Source: Acholoe squamosa
Lineage: Eukaryota; Annelida; Polychaeta; Phyllodocida; Polynoidae
Direction of reading: 5' to 3'
NCBI GenBank assembly: GCA_949317995.1
Contig: OX439038.1
Span: 77,076,659-77,140,658 of the forward strand
DNA: 64,000 nucleotides
Part shown: piece by piece, positions 48,157 to 58,056 of the stretch
Layout of the letters: each line of letters begins with the position of its first letter
How positions within the stretch are numbered: the first letter of the stretch is position 1
Made by a program: the position numbers and the translations under genes
Notes under the pieces: generated by a model
Database searches by the model: none
What the model saw: only the letters and a program-made list of their open reading frames with translations
Told to the model about the DNA's origin: nothing

Positions 48157-49293
48157 ATAAGGGGGGATCACTCGCCAAGATATGTATACTAGGGAAGGGG
48201 GGGGGGGTCAGTAGCCAGGACATAAATATATATAGCTCTATAGAGAAAAGTAAGTCACATGTGCTTTTTTCTTGCATTCATTTCTACGCAGAAGAGGTCT
48301 GTCTCAAGGTTCTAACAATTTTTATTTATGTTACGTGCAGTAGCCCAGACCTAGAGGAGTTGCCTCAAGAAGAGCCCCAAGGAGCGCAGGGAGCCTCAGC
48401 TAACGATTTTTACAACAGCCTGAGCTGCCAGCTCGCCCTTCTGCCGTCTCTCAATAACGAAAATGCTAACGAAGATGAAGATGACGTACATCAAGGTGAA
48501 AATGGCAGCAACCAAAGGTTCCAGTCAGCCCTCCATATGTCTCACAAGCCGAAGTGAGTAACCACATTTATAAATAGGCAAAGGTTCACCAGCATTGGGT
48601 ATGATTGAGGATTATCTGAACGTTATCTCATTAGGTGGAGCTGCTATGGTAAAGAAAGCTATGGGTTGTCAGTCTCTCGGGCATATCCACATACATGTAT
48701 ACTGTTCATAAGGAGGGGCAGCTGCTGAAATAAAAGAACTTTGAATCTCACATGTGTTCACACGACTTGTCAGGAAGCTTACAAGTAATTACTTTCTCTT
48801 ATATATAAAGATCCCAAAAAGAAGGTTCCACTAGAGCTTGGGGTAAAAGGAAGAAGAGTCTGGAGGAGATTGTCATGCTTCTGAAGGTCAAGGCTGCAAC
48901 TAAAAGGTAATTGGTGCATATGAACCAAAAACTTTACTTTCTTAGCAATATTTTGTATCTTTTGATTTATAGTAAACGACCAACCTGCCCTCACTCGGAA
49001 AGACAGAGAGATGCCCTAAATCAAAAAAGGTGGTTATTAATAATCTATTGATTATAAGCTCGTACATTCAGTGCATAGCATTCACCCATAATATATATGT
49101 CATAATCTTCGCTTCTCTATCCCTCACAAGGACTTTACCATTTACCGTTTCCTTTACATGTTAATTTCATTTTTGTTACAGGGTACAGGAAAATCCAAGC
49201 GAGCTGAGGACATGGTTCCGGTGGTATCTTAAAATGAAAGGGATGATGAAAGCCAAACAGAGGAAGTCAGGTCATTCTAATGTAACAGCTTAA
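45289..49293 (+). CDS. Left transposon gene: basic/acidic protein with UIM-like repeats (11 coding exons)
   Basis: Exons joined by GT-AG with all frames open: 45289-45561, 45748-45893, 46360-46545, 46882-47001, 47189-47233, 47645-47716, 47820-48059, 48341-48553, 48811-48906, 48973-49029, 49182-49293; 519 aa. The first intron is phase 0 and the other nine are phase 2. The N-terminus is basic, with 'NPQSEASLRVKQSKK' before the first junction and 'EYEKRNPHRKSR' after it. Exons 3 and 4 end in duplicated 'HAAFQEALRKV' and 'HAAFGEALRKV'. Exon 7 is an Asp/Glu tract ending 'DMALQSALQSSLS', and exon 8 ends 'RFQSALHMSH'. Those helices fit the ubiquitin-interacting pattern (acidic, Leu-x-x-Ala-x-x-x-Ser). 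The C-terminus has 'SELRTWFRWYLKMK'. No enzyme domain is recognised. A paralogue lies at 53251-56317. An extra acceptor at 47120 may give a variant exon. Confidence 0.8.
46159..46225. repeat. 22-bp hairpin in an intron
   Basis: 'ggcattatcccactgtcatg' (46159) pairs with 46204-46225 with one mismatch around a 23-base loop. It lies in intron 2 of the left gene, apart from the 12-bp motifs. Confidence 0.85.
48119..48154. repeat. (TA)n microsatellite
   Basis: About 18 TA units in intron 7 of the left gene, next to a minus-oriented ATTCG motif. Confidence 0.9.
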
Positions 49294-49857
49294 CGTAAAA
49301 AGTTGTGTATAAGTTCATTTAAGTCATGGAAAAGGCACAGAAATGTCTTCTTTATTCTTCGTTCACATGTTTCTCTGGGATGAACGTTCATGTTTTCATA
49401 AGAAGAAAGTCCTAGATATATATACATTGTACATAGTATCACTGTGAATTCACATCTATAATTATTTATTTAACTCCTACACAGTTTACTTTGTACTCGG
49501 ACTGTGAAATCGCATCTATAATTATTAAGAGACAGAGATATTTACATTGTAGTATGACTGTGAAAACACATGTATATAATAACTCGTTTCTGTCCTGTCT
49601 ATCACTGTGAAATCATATGATGATTTATAACTTTTACTGTTTGGCAAAAAACAACTGCCGCACCGGACATAATATTTCATGAGTGTCGAGTGTCAATAAC
49701 CATTGAAAGGTATTTTCGCAGAATGTGTTAACTAAATGACACAGAGCATGACAAAGAAAATAAAAGTTGTTAAACCATGTATACATTAACAGGTTATGTC
49801 TTCTATGAACTATAAAGCTAACAAGAAATATAATATATATGGGTTGGACATGTTCAG

Positions 49858-50152
49858 GTGTAGAATACATGGACTACATGATATAAAAAAAGTGATTCGA
49901 CCAGATATGTATAGATGTTTCATACATGATGAAGTAAGAGGACAGTCATTCGACCAGACACGTTAGACCTGTGTAGAATACATGGACTACATGATATAAA
50001 AAAAGTGATTCGACCAGATATGTATAGATGTTTCATACATGATGAAGTAAGAGGACAGTCATTCGACCAGACACGTTAGACCTGTGTAGAATACATGGAC
50101 TACATGATATAAAAAAAGTGATTCGACCAGATATGTATAGATGTTTCATACA
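49858..50152. repeat. 113-bp tandem repeat, about 2.6 copies, with paired motifs
   Basis: Units start at 49858, 49971 and 50084 and are nearly identical. Each full unit has two ATTCGACCAGA copies about 53 bases apart. The array lies between the end of the left gene and the stop of the transposase, which both point towards it. Confidence 0.95.
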
Positions 50153-50168
50153 TGCAACCACAAATCTT

Positions 50169-52616
50169 TTACTTTTGACTGGTGTTTGTCGCCTTCTTCC
50201 TACGCTTGATGGTCTTGCGTACTGTTCTCCTTGTAGATCTTGATGTTGCGGTGGTAGAGTAGAACCGGGTTGACCTTTTAGGAGTTACTTCCTCTTCCTC
50301 TTCGTCGGTGTCATCGCTGTCTGGCTCCAGGACCTCATGGGGGAAGGGAATCTCTTTCAGCAGAGCTTGTTCATTTATGGTAGAGGGGATGTTGTCAGGG
50401 TCATCCTCCTCCTCGTCATCACTATATGACACACCAAGGCTCGAAACTGGTCTCCAACCAGGGCAACCTTTCAGCATCCGGCCATCGACTCGCATGCAGC
50501 ACTCACGGAAACAAGATAAGTCTCTTATGTGCAGGACACCGTCTATAACTATAGCCTGATGGGCCTTAGAGATCCCATCAACGGATGATGTCGCTCTTAT
50601 TTTACGGCATTTGCCAGACTTTCTGTTGTTGTCTATTTCCTCCTTCGTCTTGTGAATAAGCTTTATCTTTTCCGAAGTTACTTTTGAGGCAAAGTCTGCT
50701 GCGCACTGGATGTTGACCTCTTTCTTAGTTTCCCGACTGGCGATTCTTTTCACAGCCCCCCCGACACCGTCACATGGACCTTTTCCGTGACCGGCCTCAA
50801 GCCACATCCACAAGCACCTAACGTGGAAGAGGTTTCTGCTGTCTAACAGCATCTGACAAATAAATCTGTTCCTATATTGAGAACTGGGGGAATCACTCAC
50901 GAAGTGCACATACTGCAGGTTGGGGTGTTTGGCCTTCAACTTCCTGGTAATAAGCTCGTGGATAAAAGTGAATGTGGACTCAAACCCGTGGGAGTGGTCA
51001 TCAGTGACCCCCACAAAGTTGTAATGGTATAACTTTCCTTGGTCTCCCTCTTGTGGCTCCCAGTCATCGTCATCAGGGTCATTAGGGAGGACAGAGTAGT
51101 CGCGCACCTTGACTACAATGGCCTTCAATGTTACTTGTGGTTTGTTATAGTAGGCAGATTGAATTTCCCGGCCGTAGTCGGTTGACCAATTCTCTGCGTA
51201 GTCCACTTGGACTACGGCTTGGTGCATTGGAAGTCTTTCTTTCAGGACCTTGAGCTGCTCGTTCTGGTTGTTTACTCTCTCGCAATGCGCCCTAAAAGAT
51301 GGTAACTGCTTCGTGAAGAGCTGTCTGAACTCCTCCTTTGTCTCGAGCTTCTGACGTAATCTCTGCCCTGCGGTACTTTCTTTCCTTTCATCGTCCTCTT
51401 CTGCCTTCTCATTCTCTTTGTCTTTCTCCTTGTCTTTGTTGTTTGCCTTCAAACTTTCCCAGCGGTAATACTTGACATATGGCGAAGGGTTCGCTGTTAT
51501 AATGTTTTCAATCTCAGTGTCAGACATTTCAAGGAGCGAGGTGGTGGACTTGGGTAACGACTTTATGGCCTGGCACATGTATTGAATGTTCGCATGCTGC
51601 TTGCACAGGCACACCTGGTGTTTCAGGACATGAAAAAGTTTAACATCACTAGGCCGAGCGCGGCAGAAAGTGGGGAGCGACACTATGTCCTCCGGCTGGC
51701 ATTGTACCACGTATTTCTGGTGAGAATTGATCAGAGTATCCATCAGGACAACCTTCTGCAGTTCTACTGCAGGCCTTTGGTCTTCCTTTCTTTTCTTTTT
51801 GGCTCCATCCCTTTTTCCTGGGAGCATGGCTGAGTTTGCTGGATCCCTCATCCAATCCTGTATTTTCTTTCCCTTCCGATCACTCTCCATCTTTCGGGCA
51901 AGTTTCAGTTGCTTGTCCATGAAGACGCGGTTTCGGTTCATGCCGATCTCCTTCGCTAAAACCTTCTTGGTGCCTCGGGGCAATTTTTTTTTCTTTCTTA
52001 GTTCTGGATCCATGTTTATTTCTGCAAATATCCTTTGCTTCTCCTTCCTTGACAGTCTAGCGACCTGCATCTTAAGCACCATGTATGGTTTGGTTTTTCG
52101 CTCAATGCTCCCTCTAGTGCGTGGTGTTACTTTCTCATCCCTGAAAAGGTGACGAGAGGAAGTGTTAGGGGTGGCGTCAGGTCCTAGGTAATGTTGTTCA
52201 ACATTTAATGGACGCCTGTCCTTGGGAGTACAAGGATGGAGAGATGGAGAAGGGGGGGGGGTTTCCTTGCTACCCGCTTCCTTGGCCGGCCTCTCCTCCG
52301 TTGAGTAGCTGGTGTTGCTGGAGCTGTTGTGGGCACTGTTGAGGGTGGGGCAGCTGGTGTGGGTAACGCTGGTGTGAGTCCTGCTGGAGGAGGTGAAGCT
52401 GGTGTGGGTGAAGCTAGAGTGGGTGCAGCTGATACTGGTGTGATAGGGGTAAGTGTGATGTTCTGGGCGCTGGTGACTGGAGTGGAGGTGATTAACTTAT
52501 TGTGCACAAGCTTGTAATTCTTCGCCTTCTCCTGCTTGAGCTTCCTCTTCACTGCAGCCAGCTTTCTCTGGAGGGCTCTGGTAGATGTATGTTGCGACCA
52601 GCGAAGGTTTGAGTTG
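50169..52616 (-). CDS. Transposase-like DDE protein with AT-hook upstream exon
   Basis: The main exon runs from an acceptor near 52143 ('ccttttcag') to the stop at 50169; from the ATG at 52082 it gives 637 aa. Visible motifs: basic N-terminus (1-100), possible zinc knuckle 'CLCKQHANIQYMC' (158-170), Lys/Glu-rich linker (213-250), 'VVQVDYAENWS' (D294), 'GVTDDHSHGF' (361-366), 'HFVSDSPSSQYRNRF' (D397), 'WLEAGHGKGPCDGVGGAVKR' (E429, D438), and an acidic then basic tail. D294/D397/E429 would fit an RNase H-like DDE triad; I infer this, as I cannot align it. An upstream exon from 52616 encodes a coiled coil ('RALQRKLAAVKRKLKQEKAK'), a Pro/Thr/Ala spacer and an AT-hook ('RRRGRPRKRV'). The donor between them is not resolved. 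No separate promoter was found, so it may be spliced from the right gene's leader exons, whose later introns are phase 2 like this one. Confidence 0.75.
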
Positions 52617-52802
52617 CTGTGACAGAAGTGTAAACATCTACTATGAATCACCTGATTAGTAGGGAACTACAGCTATGTTGTCCTATGTACACTTTAGCGC
52701 ATGCAGCTTTGTCTGGGCGAATGACCAACGTACCCTTATAAAAGCATGTGTATAATACATAGTACATAGTGCTCTATAGCTAAGTCTTTAATCTTGTTTG
52801 TC

Positions 52803-52836
52803 ATTCGCCAAGACATGCAATGATGTCTGGGCGAAT
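52803..52836. repeat. Head-to-head pair of ATTCG motifs
   Basis: ATTCGCCAAGACAT at 52803 and its inverted partner ATGTCTGGGCGAAT ending at 52836 form a 14-bp arm hairpin. It lies between the right gene's stop and the transposase exons, about where motif orientation switches. Confidence 0.8.
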
Positions 52837-53250
52837 GATAGGCTTAGGTCCCCTCCTAAATGCCATATCTAGTTATAGTGAACATTAATTATCACTTTCA
52901 TGTCTTTTTGAAGTCATCTGAACATATACTTATACACACTTTGCTGTCTTGTTTCTTTCGTCTGACTCCCTCTCAGAATGGGCTGCAGAGGATGGTGGAG
53001 TGGCAGAAGAGGTGCTGTGAGGGAATTTTTTTTGGTTGGGATAAGTATGTGCTTTTCTCTTTCACGTAACAATGTACGACAAACCTGTCTGTTCATTAAG
53101 ATAAAAGAGAACAAGATACACATGTGTGCTTTTAACAGATAACAACTTTAATGCCTTGTATGCTTTGTTAGAATCACACGGGAATAATTTAGACATATTA
53201 ACACAATACAAGGAACGTTACTTCTTGATATATGTTACAACTTTATGGTA

Positions 53251-53937
53251 TCACTTATGGAATTTCTTGTGCATTCGATTTCTCATATCCAAATACCACG
53301 GGAACAAAACGCGAAGTTCCTCTGGCTGTTCTTCTGACCTGTACAAGCAATAAAATTAACATGAGAATAAAACTCAACCCAACAGAACACAACAAGGAGA
53401 ACCAACGTCAAAGTCGTCTTGGTTAAGCATGTTATATACACCTTTGGTAGTTGTTTAAGAAATTAATCAAAATTCTGTTTATAAGTATCAATAAAAAACA
53501 TTGAACTCAATTACCTTCCAGTGCAAGACTTCGCCTTTAGGTCCTGGACTATTTTCTCTATGCTTTTCCTACTTGTCCTTGCTGCATTGTCTTGGGAGCT
53601 GAAGGTATAAAAAGAGCTCAATTGCATAAAAGCGTTGCGAAAATCTGTATTGAAAAGAGGTCTGTAGATACTGGTAAGTCTTGGCGAATGACACCCCATA
53701 TGGAAAGTACATGGATAGAATTTTTATCATGTTACTTACTTTGACAATGACAGCTCTAGGGTGGCCTGAAGGCTAGTGTCATTGTCATCATCGTCCTCGC
53801 CATGGTGACTATCATCGGACCCTTCCCTGTAAACGTTATCCTCTGCGTCATCATGATAACGATAATCTTCATGATCATCTTCATCGTCATCGCCATCGTC
53901 ATCATAATCTGTATGATGAGACCTTTCTTCTATCTCG

Positions 53938-53971
<34 letters not shown>

Positions 53972-56317
53972 GGTCGTCATCAGTGTTATCATGATGATCC
54001 GGACTACCAGACCTTTGGTCGACGTCGTTATCAGGACAATGCTCTGTTGTTGGGTCCTTCAGCGGTACTGTAGGTGTTGTAGATGATCTATATTATAAGA
54101 AGGAGAAGAATAAATGTTTTAACTTGTTTGCACTTCGATGCATCCACCGTGTAGTACTCCCTAAATGAACTTTTATTTCCTGCAAATATGTCTGGTCGAA
54201 TGACATAACAACATGGATTGTTCTGTGTACACTTCTAGCACATGTACGAGTACATATTATAACATTAAAATTACTTTGATCTGAGAGACGCATGTATAGC
54301 TTGTTGCAGGTCAGGGTCCTCTGCCGAGCGTAGAGTTTCCTGCATGGATGGCTGTCTCTCATAGTCATTGAAAGGCAGTCGCTTCCTAGATATTCGAGGT
54401 TTCTTCATGTTTTCAAGGGGAAGGCTCTCCAGCAGCTCAATATCGTCATCTATGGTGTCTAGCCTAGCAGTACTCACTCCTGGTCGAGACATGACCGGTA
54501 ATTGCGGAGGTGTGCTTCTGGGACTGTAATTATAGATGAAACCACTAGTTAATTCTTTTTCACAAAAGTATAAAAAAAGAAAAATGTGTTGCATGTTTCA
54601 TCTTATGGTGATAAGAACAAAAATATCTTTTAAAATTATTATAATAGACTGAAAGAAAGAACTAGAGGCATGTCTACACTTACAGATGATGGATTTCTGC
54701 TGTTACTTCTACCACCTGGTGGCTCCCTCTAGTCCGTGGGGTGGGAAGGGGCTGGGCTGTGTCAGGCTTAGGCTGCAGCTCGTCCTTCTCCTCAGACCTG
54801 GAGTATAGAAGAAGATTTATTATGTTCAAATTACTTTGTTTCAACTAAATAACAAGTGTCTTCCCGAATGACCTTGCTGTCTATAGCGCCTCCTGCACAC
54901 ATGTTCTGAGGTATCTTTAAGTTTCTTAGAATAAAAATAGATTAGAATAGTATACATGTTGATGTACAAATATTGATGATGAATTAATATATTTCATATG
55001 TTTCCGTTTAGGCAAAAGAACAACAGCTCCTCGTCTTAATTTACTAACTTTTGGGAGGTGTCTGTTGTCTTGGTGAGGGGGGGGGGTGGGCCTCTTCCGG
55101 GGGACCGTGGTGTGCCTCTTCACCGGAACCATGGTGGACCTCTTCTGCAGGACAGTGGTTTGCCTCTTCTGTGGCACCGTGGTGTGCCTCTTATGCGGAA
55201 CTGTGTTGTGCCTTCTCGGGGGTGTGAGACAATTTCCTGCAGTTTTCCTAACCCTTTTTTTTTTTTATTTGGGGGGGGGGGCGAAAAACAGGCAAATGTC
55301 AGTGTCCATTGAAACCATAAAGGGAGTTGCCTTTGGGACACATAGCATTCAATGCCCTCTTTTTGTACGGGTGATATAGTACTTATCTATAATGACGTTC
55401 ACATCAGCCCCGACATACATGCATATTTGTCAATATGAATGTGTTTTCTAAAGATGACAGTCTTGGCGAATGACATGATATGAAATAGATTTAAGTTATG
55501 TGTACATACTTTCTCCTCTCCATAGTAGACATAAGCCCCGACATACATGCATATTTGTCCATATGAATGTGTTTTCTAAAGATGAGAGTCTGGGCGAATG
55601 ACATGATATAGATTTAAGTTATGCATATATGCTTTCTGAAGAGATTACTTTCTACTTACTTTTTACTTGTGGACTTTGGTTTCTTCCTATCTTACCCCGT
55701 TTTCTGTATGAAATCTATAGAAGGGCTACAGGAAATATTATATTTACCCGTCTGTGGTGGACTGAACTCGGCGTCTTTTCTCAGGGAGTTTGGGAGGGGG
55801 GGAGGGCTGTTCTCCTGTCAGACGACCAGACTTCCTGACCTGTGGGACCTGTGGCTCTGCCACCTGTGGGAATTCTTCCTTCTCCATTTTCTTTATACGT
55901 TTCTCTGCCCTGATCATCCTCTTGTATAGTTTGTCGCGCTCTCTCTCATGGGCTGCCTTGTCTGGGTCCATGAGTCCCCTCTTCTTTCTGTTTGGGTTGC
56001 GCTTTTCATATTCCTATATGAAAAAATCATAGCTTTAAATACTTCTAAAGGTGCAAACAAGGTTTTATGTATAAAGAGAATCACATCTGTAAGCTTACCT
56101 GCTTTGATCTTTTCATTCTTTTGTTTGCCTCAGAGTGTGGATCGTTGTTGAGTCTTTGGTTGTGTTTATGAGAGGTCTGTCTGCTTTTCATCTTTTTCAG
56201 GTCAAGGGCGGACAGTGGAACCGGGCTGCTAGAAAGACTGGAAGGTTTCTTCTTCTTTTTCTGTTCTTGGGAACTCTCTTGTGGAGGATTTCCTCCTGTG
56301 TCAGATTCTGCCTCCAT
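53251..56317 (-). CDS. Right transposon gene: paralogue of the left gene (7 coding exons)
   Basis: Minus-strand exons with GT-AG junctions and continuous frame: 56317-56099, 56013-55748, 54797-54684, 54523-54275, 54087-53740, 53598-53515, 53338-53251; 455 aa. First intron phase 0, the rest phase 2, as in the left gene. Matching parts: 'DPHSEANKRMKRSKQ' and 'EYEKRNPNRKKR' around intron 1; an exon ending 'DPDLQQAIHASLRS'; an Asp/His-rich exon ending 'TSLQATLELSLS'; 'RKSIEKIVQDLKAK' against the left 'KKSLEEIVMLLKVK'; and the end 'EELRVLFPWYLDMR' against 'SELRTWFRWYLKMK'. It lacks the duplicated exons 3-4 and the short exon 10 of the left gene. 'DPDLQQAIHAS' is a strong ubiquitin-interacting-motif match. 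A leader exon (57193 upwards, donor gtaagt) joins at 56320. Function unknown; possibly a host-interaction or targeting protein of the element. Confidence 0.78.
55049..55247 (-). repeat. 30-bp minisatellite or optional exon (KRxTTVPx repeat)
   Basis: Five 30-bp units on the minus strand read 'VPHKRHTTVP', 'QKRQTTVL' and so on. A donor (GTTAGT) sits at its end and an acceptor-like TAG at 55248, but the acceptor has no pyrimidine tract. Including these 199 bases would shift the next exon into a stop. I treat it as an intronic repeat of the right gene; use as a last exon in another transcript is possible. Confidence 0.5.
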
Positions 56318-56400
56318 TTTCTGAAGTGAAAAGAAAGCAGGCCTTCATTTTTTATATGTGTCTGGGCAAAGACATCCCGCCCTCCAGGGAAGCAGAGCGA

Positions 56401-56428
56401 TGTGTGTGTGTGTGTGTGTGTGTGTGTG
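56401..56428. repeat. (TG)n microsatellite
   Basis: About 14 TG units in the leader intron of the right gene. Confidence 0.9.
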
Positions 56429-56574
56429 ACATTAGGGAAGCCTAAGACATGGAGAGTGGTAGGTAGGTAGGGTTGTACCTTTAGGCCTAATATTTCCTCC
56501 AGTGGATGCTTTCATTATTCAGACTATATATAGCATGTGTTAAAAGAAGAACATCAGAGCGAAATATGAAAATG

Positions 56575-57115
56575 TGTCTGGGCGAACGAGACAAGCCCCC
56601 TCCCCCCCCTCTACCATTTGAGCCTAGGCATTGTATACCTGTTCTGGCTTAAATAGACTGACACTGAACAGAGCCGGAGAGAGGGAAGGGAAAAAAATAA
56701 AAAGGGCCGCACAGCTAAATATGATGCGTATGGGTGATGTCTGGGCGAATGACACAGTCCCCCCCCAATACCCTGTAGGGATAGTATTCCACAGTTTCGG
56801 CTTAAACAGACTGACAGCTCTAAGGAGCGTTCCCCCGCCAGCGTTAGTGAATGGGAAAAATCTGAATTAGGCCCATTCAGCACCTACAAAGGAATTAACA
56901 CGACCCCTCACCTTCATGTGTCTGGGCGTTGTCTGGGCGAATGACACAACCCCCCCCCACACCCCCAAAACCCATGTAGGGATAGCATGTTCCACAGTTT
57001 AGGGTTAAACAGGCTGACAGCTCGAAGCAGCGTTCCTTCGCCGGAGACAGTAAATGGGAAAATTTTGATTTAGTGTCATTTAGCGCCTGCCAAGAAAGAT
57101 ACAGCACTCCAAAAC
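56575..57115. repeat. About 190-bp direct repeats near the right end
   Basis: Two good copies (56730-56900 and 56920-57110) and a shorter one (56575-56690). Each starts with 'gtctgggcgaatgacaca' or a close variant, a C-run, then 'agactgac' or 'aggctgac' and, in the two good copies, 'agcgttcc..cgcc'. They lie in the right gene's leader intron. Confidence 0.8.
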
Positions 57116-57192
57116 CGCCATGCATCACATAGTAACAGTTAAGATCTTCAGAAAGAAGGAAATTTCATGAAAAAAGTGATTAGAAAACTTAC

Positions 57193-57285
57193 TTGCTGGC
57201 GTTCGACGCTGTGTTGATGTCGTCTGAGGCAGTACGGCCAAACTCGCGGTCACATGATCAGTCTCAGCCAATAAGGAGACAGCAG
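57193..57285 (-). promoter_or_regulatory. Right promoter block and leader exon
   Basis: 57231-57285 is the inverted copy of the left promoter block (CCAAT box and CATGTGACC site kept). On the minus strand the leader exon would end at 57193, before the donor gtaagt (57192-57187), and join the acceptor cttcag at 56321, three bases before the ATG at 56317. The left gene has the same arrangement (acceptor two bases before its ATG). Confidence 0.75.
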
Positions 57286-57419
57286 TGACTCTAGTTCCAG
57301 TCCGATCCCCCAGATGTCATTCGGAAAGACGCGCGTGTCGCCAGGACATAAAGTGTTTCCCGCGCTCTGCAGGAACGGAGGAGGGAGAACCAAACGCATT
57401 TTGCCATGGGTGATTAGGT

Positions 57420-58056
57420 ATCTATGGGGGGTAAATAACTGACATAGTTAATATAGTTAAATATATAATCCCTAGCCAGGAGGAGAAGGAACCTTATTTT
57501 TCGGAAAGACACCCCAGAACAGCCTGTATGGGCGAAGAATCACTCATGGCCTCCTCACAGCCAAGATAATAGAGGAATTCAATTTTTTTTTTCAGATTAC
57601 TTTAGCATGGGACGAACTCTAAATTTTAGCACAAAAAATTGACCCATATACATCATAGTTATTTTGGGGGGGGTAATATAACCTCAAATTTCCGCCCAGA
57701 CAGCCCATTTTACAAAAAGTGATTTTCTCAAAAAAAATAGAAAAAGTGCTCATAGGAAAGCAATCTTAGGTTCAAATTTTCGGGTTTCCTTCAAATTTTA
57801 GTGTACTTAAATGGACCATCCCATTCCTGGTCCCAAATTTAAAAAAAAAGAAAAAAAAAGTGGATTTTATTGATTTTTTTCTTCCAAATGGGTGATTTTG
57901 GGCCTGTTTTACCCCCCTGGAGGCCAAAATATGCATATTGGACCATTAAAACCTATATGTAACACAAATATCTCATCAAGCCTAACATTTTGAGCCCAAA
58001 AAACTAGAGGGGAAACTAAAATCCTAAGTGTAGGAGGAGGAATACATCCAAATTTG
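57420..58056. other. Right subterminal region
   Basis: Non-coding and rich in A- and T-runs, with phrases like 'aaatttt' and 'gaaaaagt'. Two motif copies only (57499 and 57690). No counterpart in the left subterminal 43239-44490 is visible beyond the TIR. That left stretch likewise holds no gene, only motifs at 43415, 43821 and 44013 and a poly-T run at about 44025. Confidence 0.5.

Larger units (their letters stand above)
43415..57701. repeat. Dispersed 12-bp motif ATTCGNNNAGAC, about 30 copies
   Basis: Plus orientation: 43821, 44013, 44798, 45167 (weak), 45993, 46031, 47315, 47408, 47476, 47535 (weak), 48170 (weak), 49895, 49948, 50008, 50061, 50121, 52803, 57319, 57499, 57690. Minus orientation (GTCTNNNCGAAT): 43415, 48102, 52711, 52825, 53678, 54190, 54858, 55460, 55588, 56577, 56739, 56931, and weak ones at 56360 and 56920. 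The middle NNN is CCC, ACC, CCA, GAA or AAC. Flanks extend it to about TCATTCGNNNAGACA. Nearly all are in introns or spacers. Orientation is mostly plus left of 50.2 kb and minus from 52.7 to 57.0 kb. Likely protein-binding subterminal repeats, but function is inferred. Confidence 0.85.

Noticed and set aside
48993-49004. ACTCGGAAAGAC as a motif copy
   Set aside because: It lies in a coding exon and has a mismatch; possibly chance, so left out of the main count.
52960-53070. Plus-strand exon after 'ctccctctcag' (52970s)
   Set aside because: The acceptor looks good, but no upstream plus-strand exon or conserved peptide supports it.
55049-55247. Coding exon of the right gene with KRxTTVPx repeats
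   Set aside because: Poor acceptor, and inclusion puts the next exon in a frame with an immediate stop.
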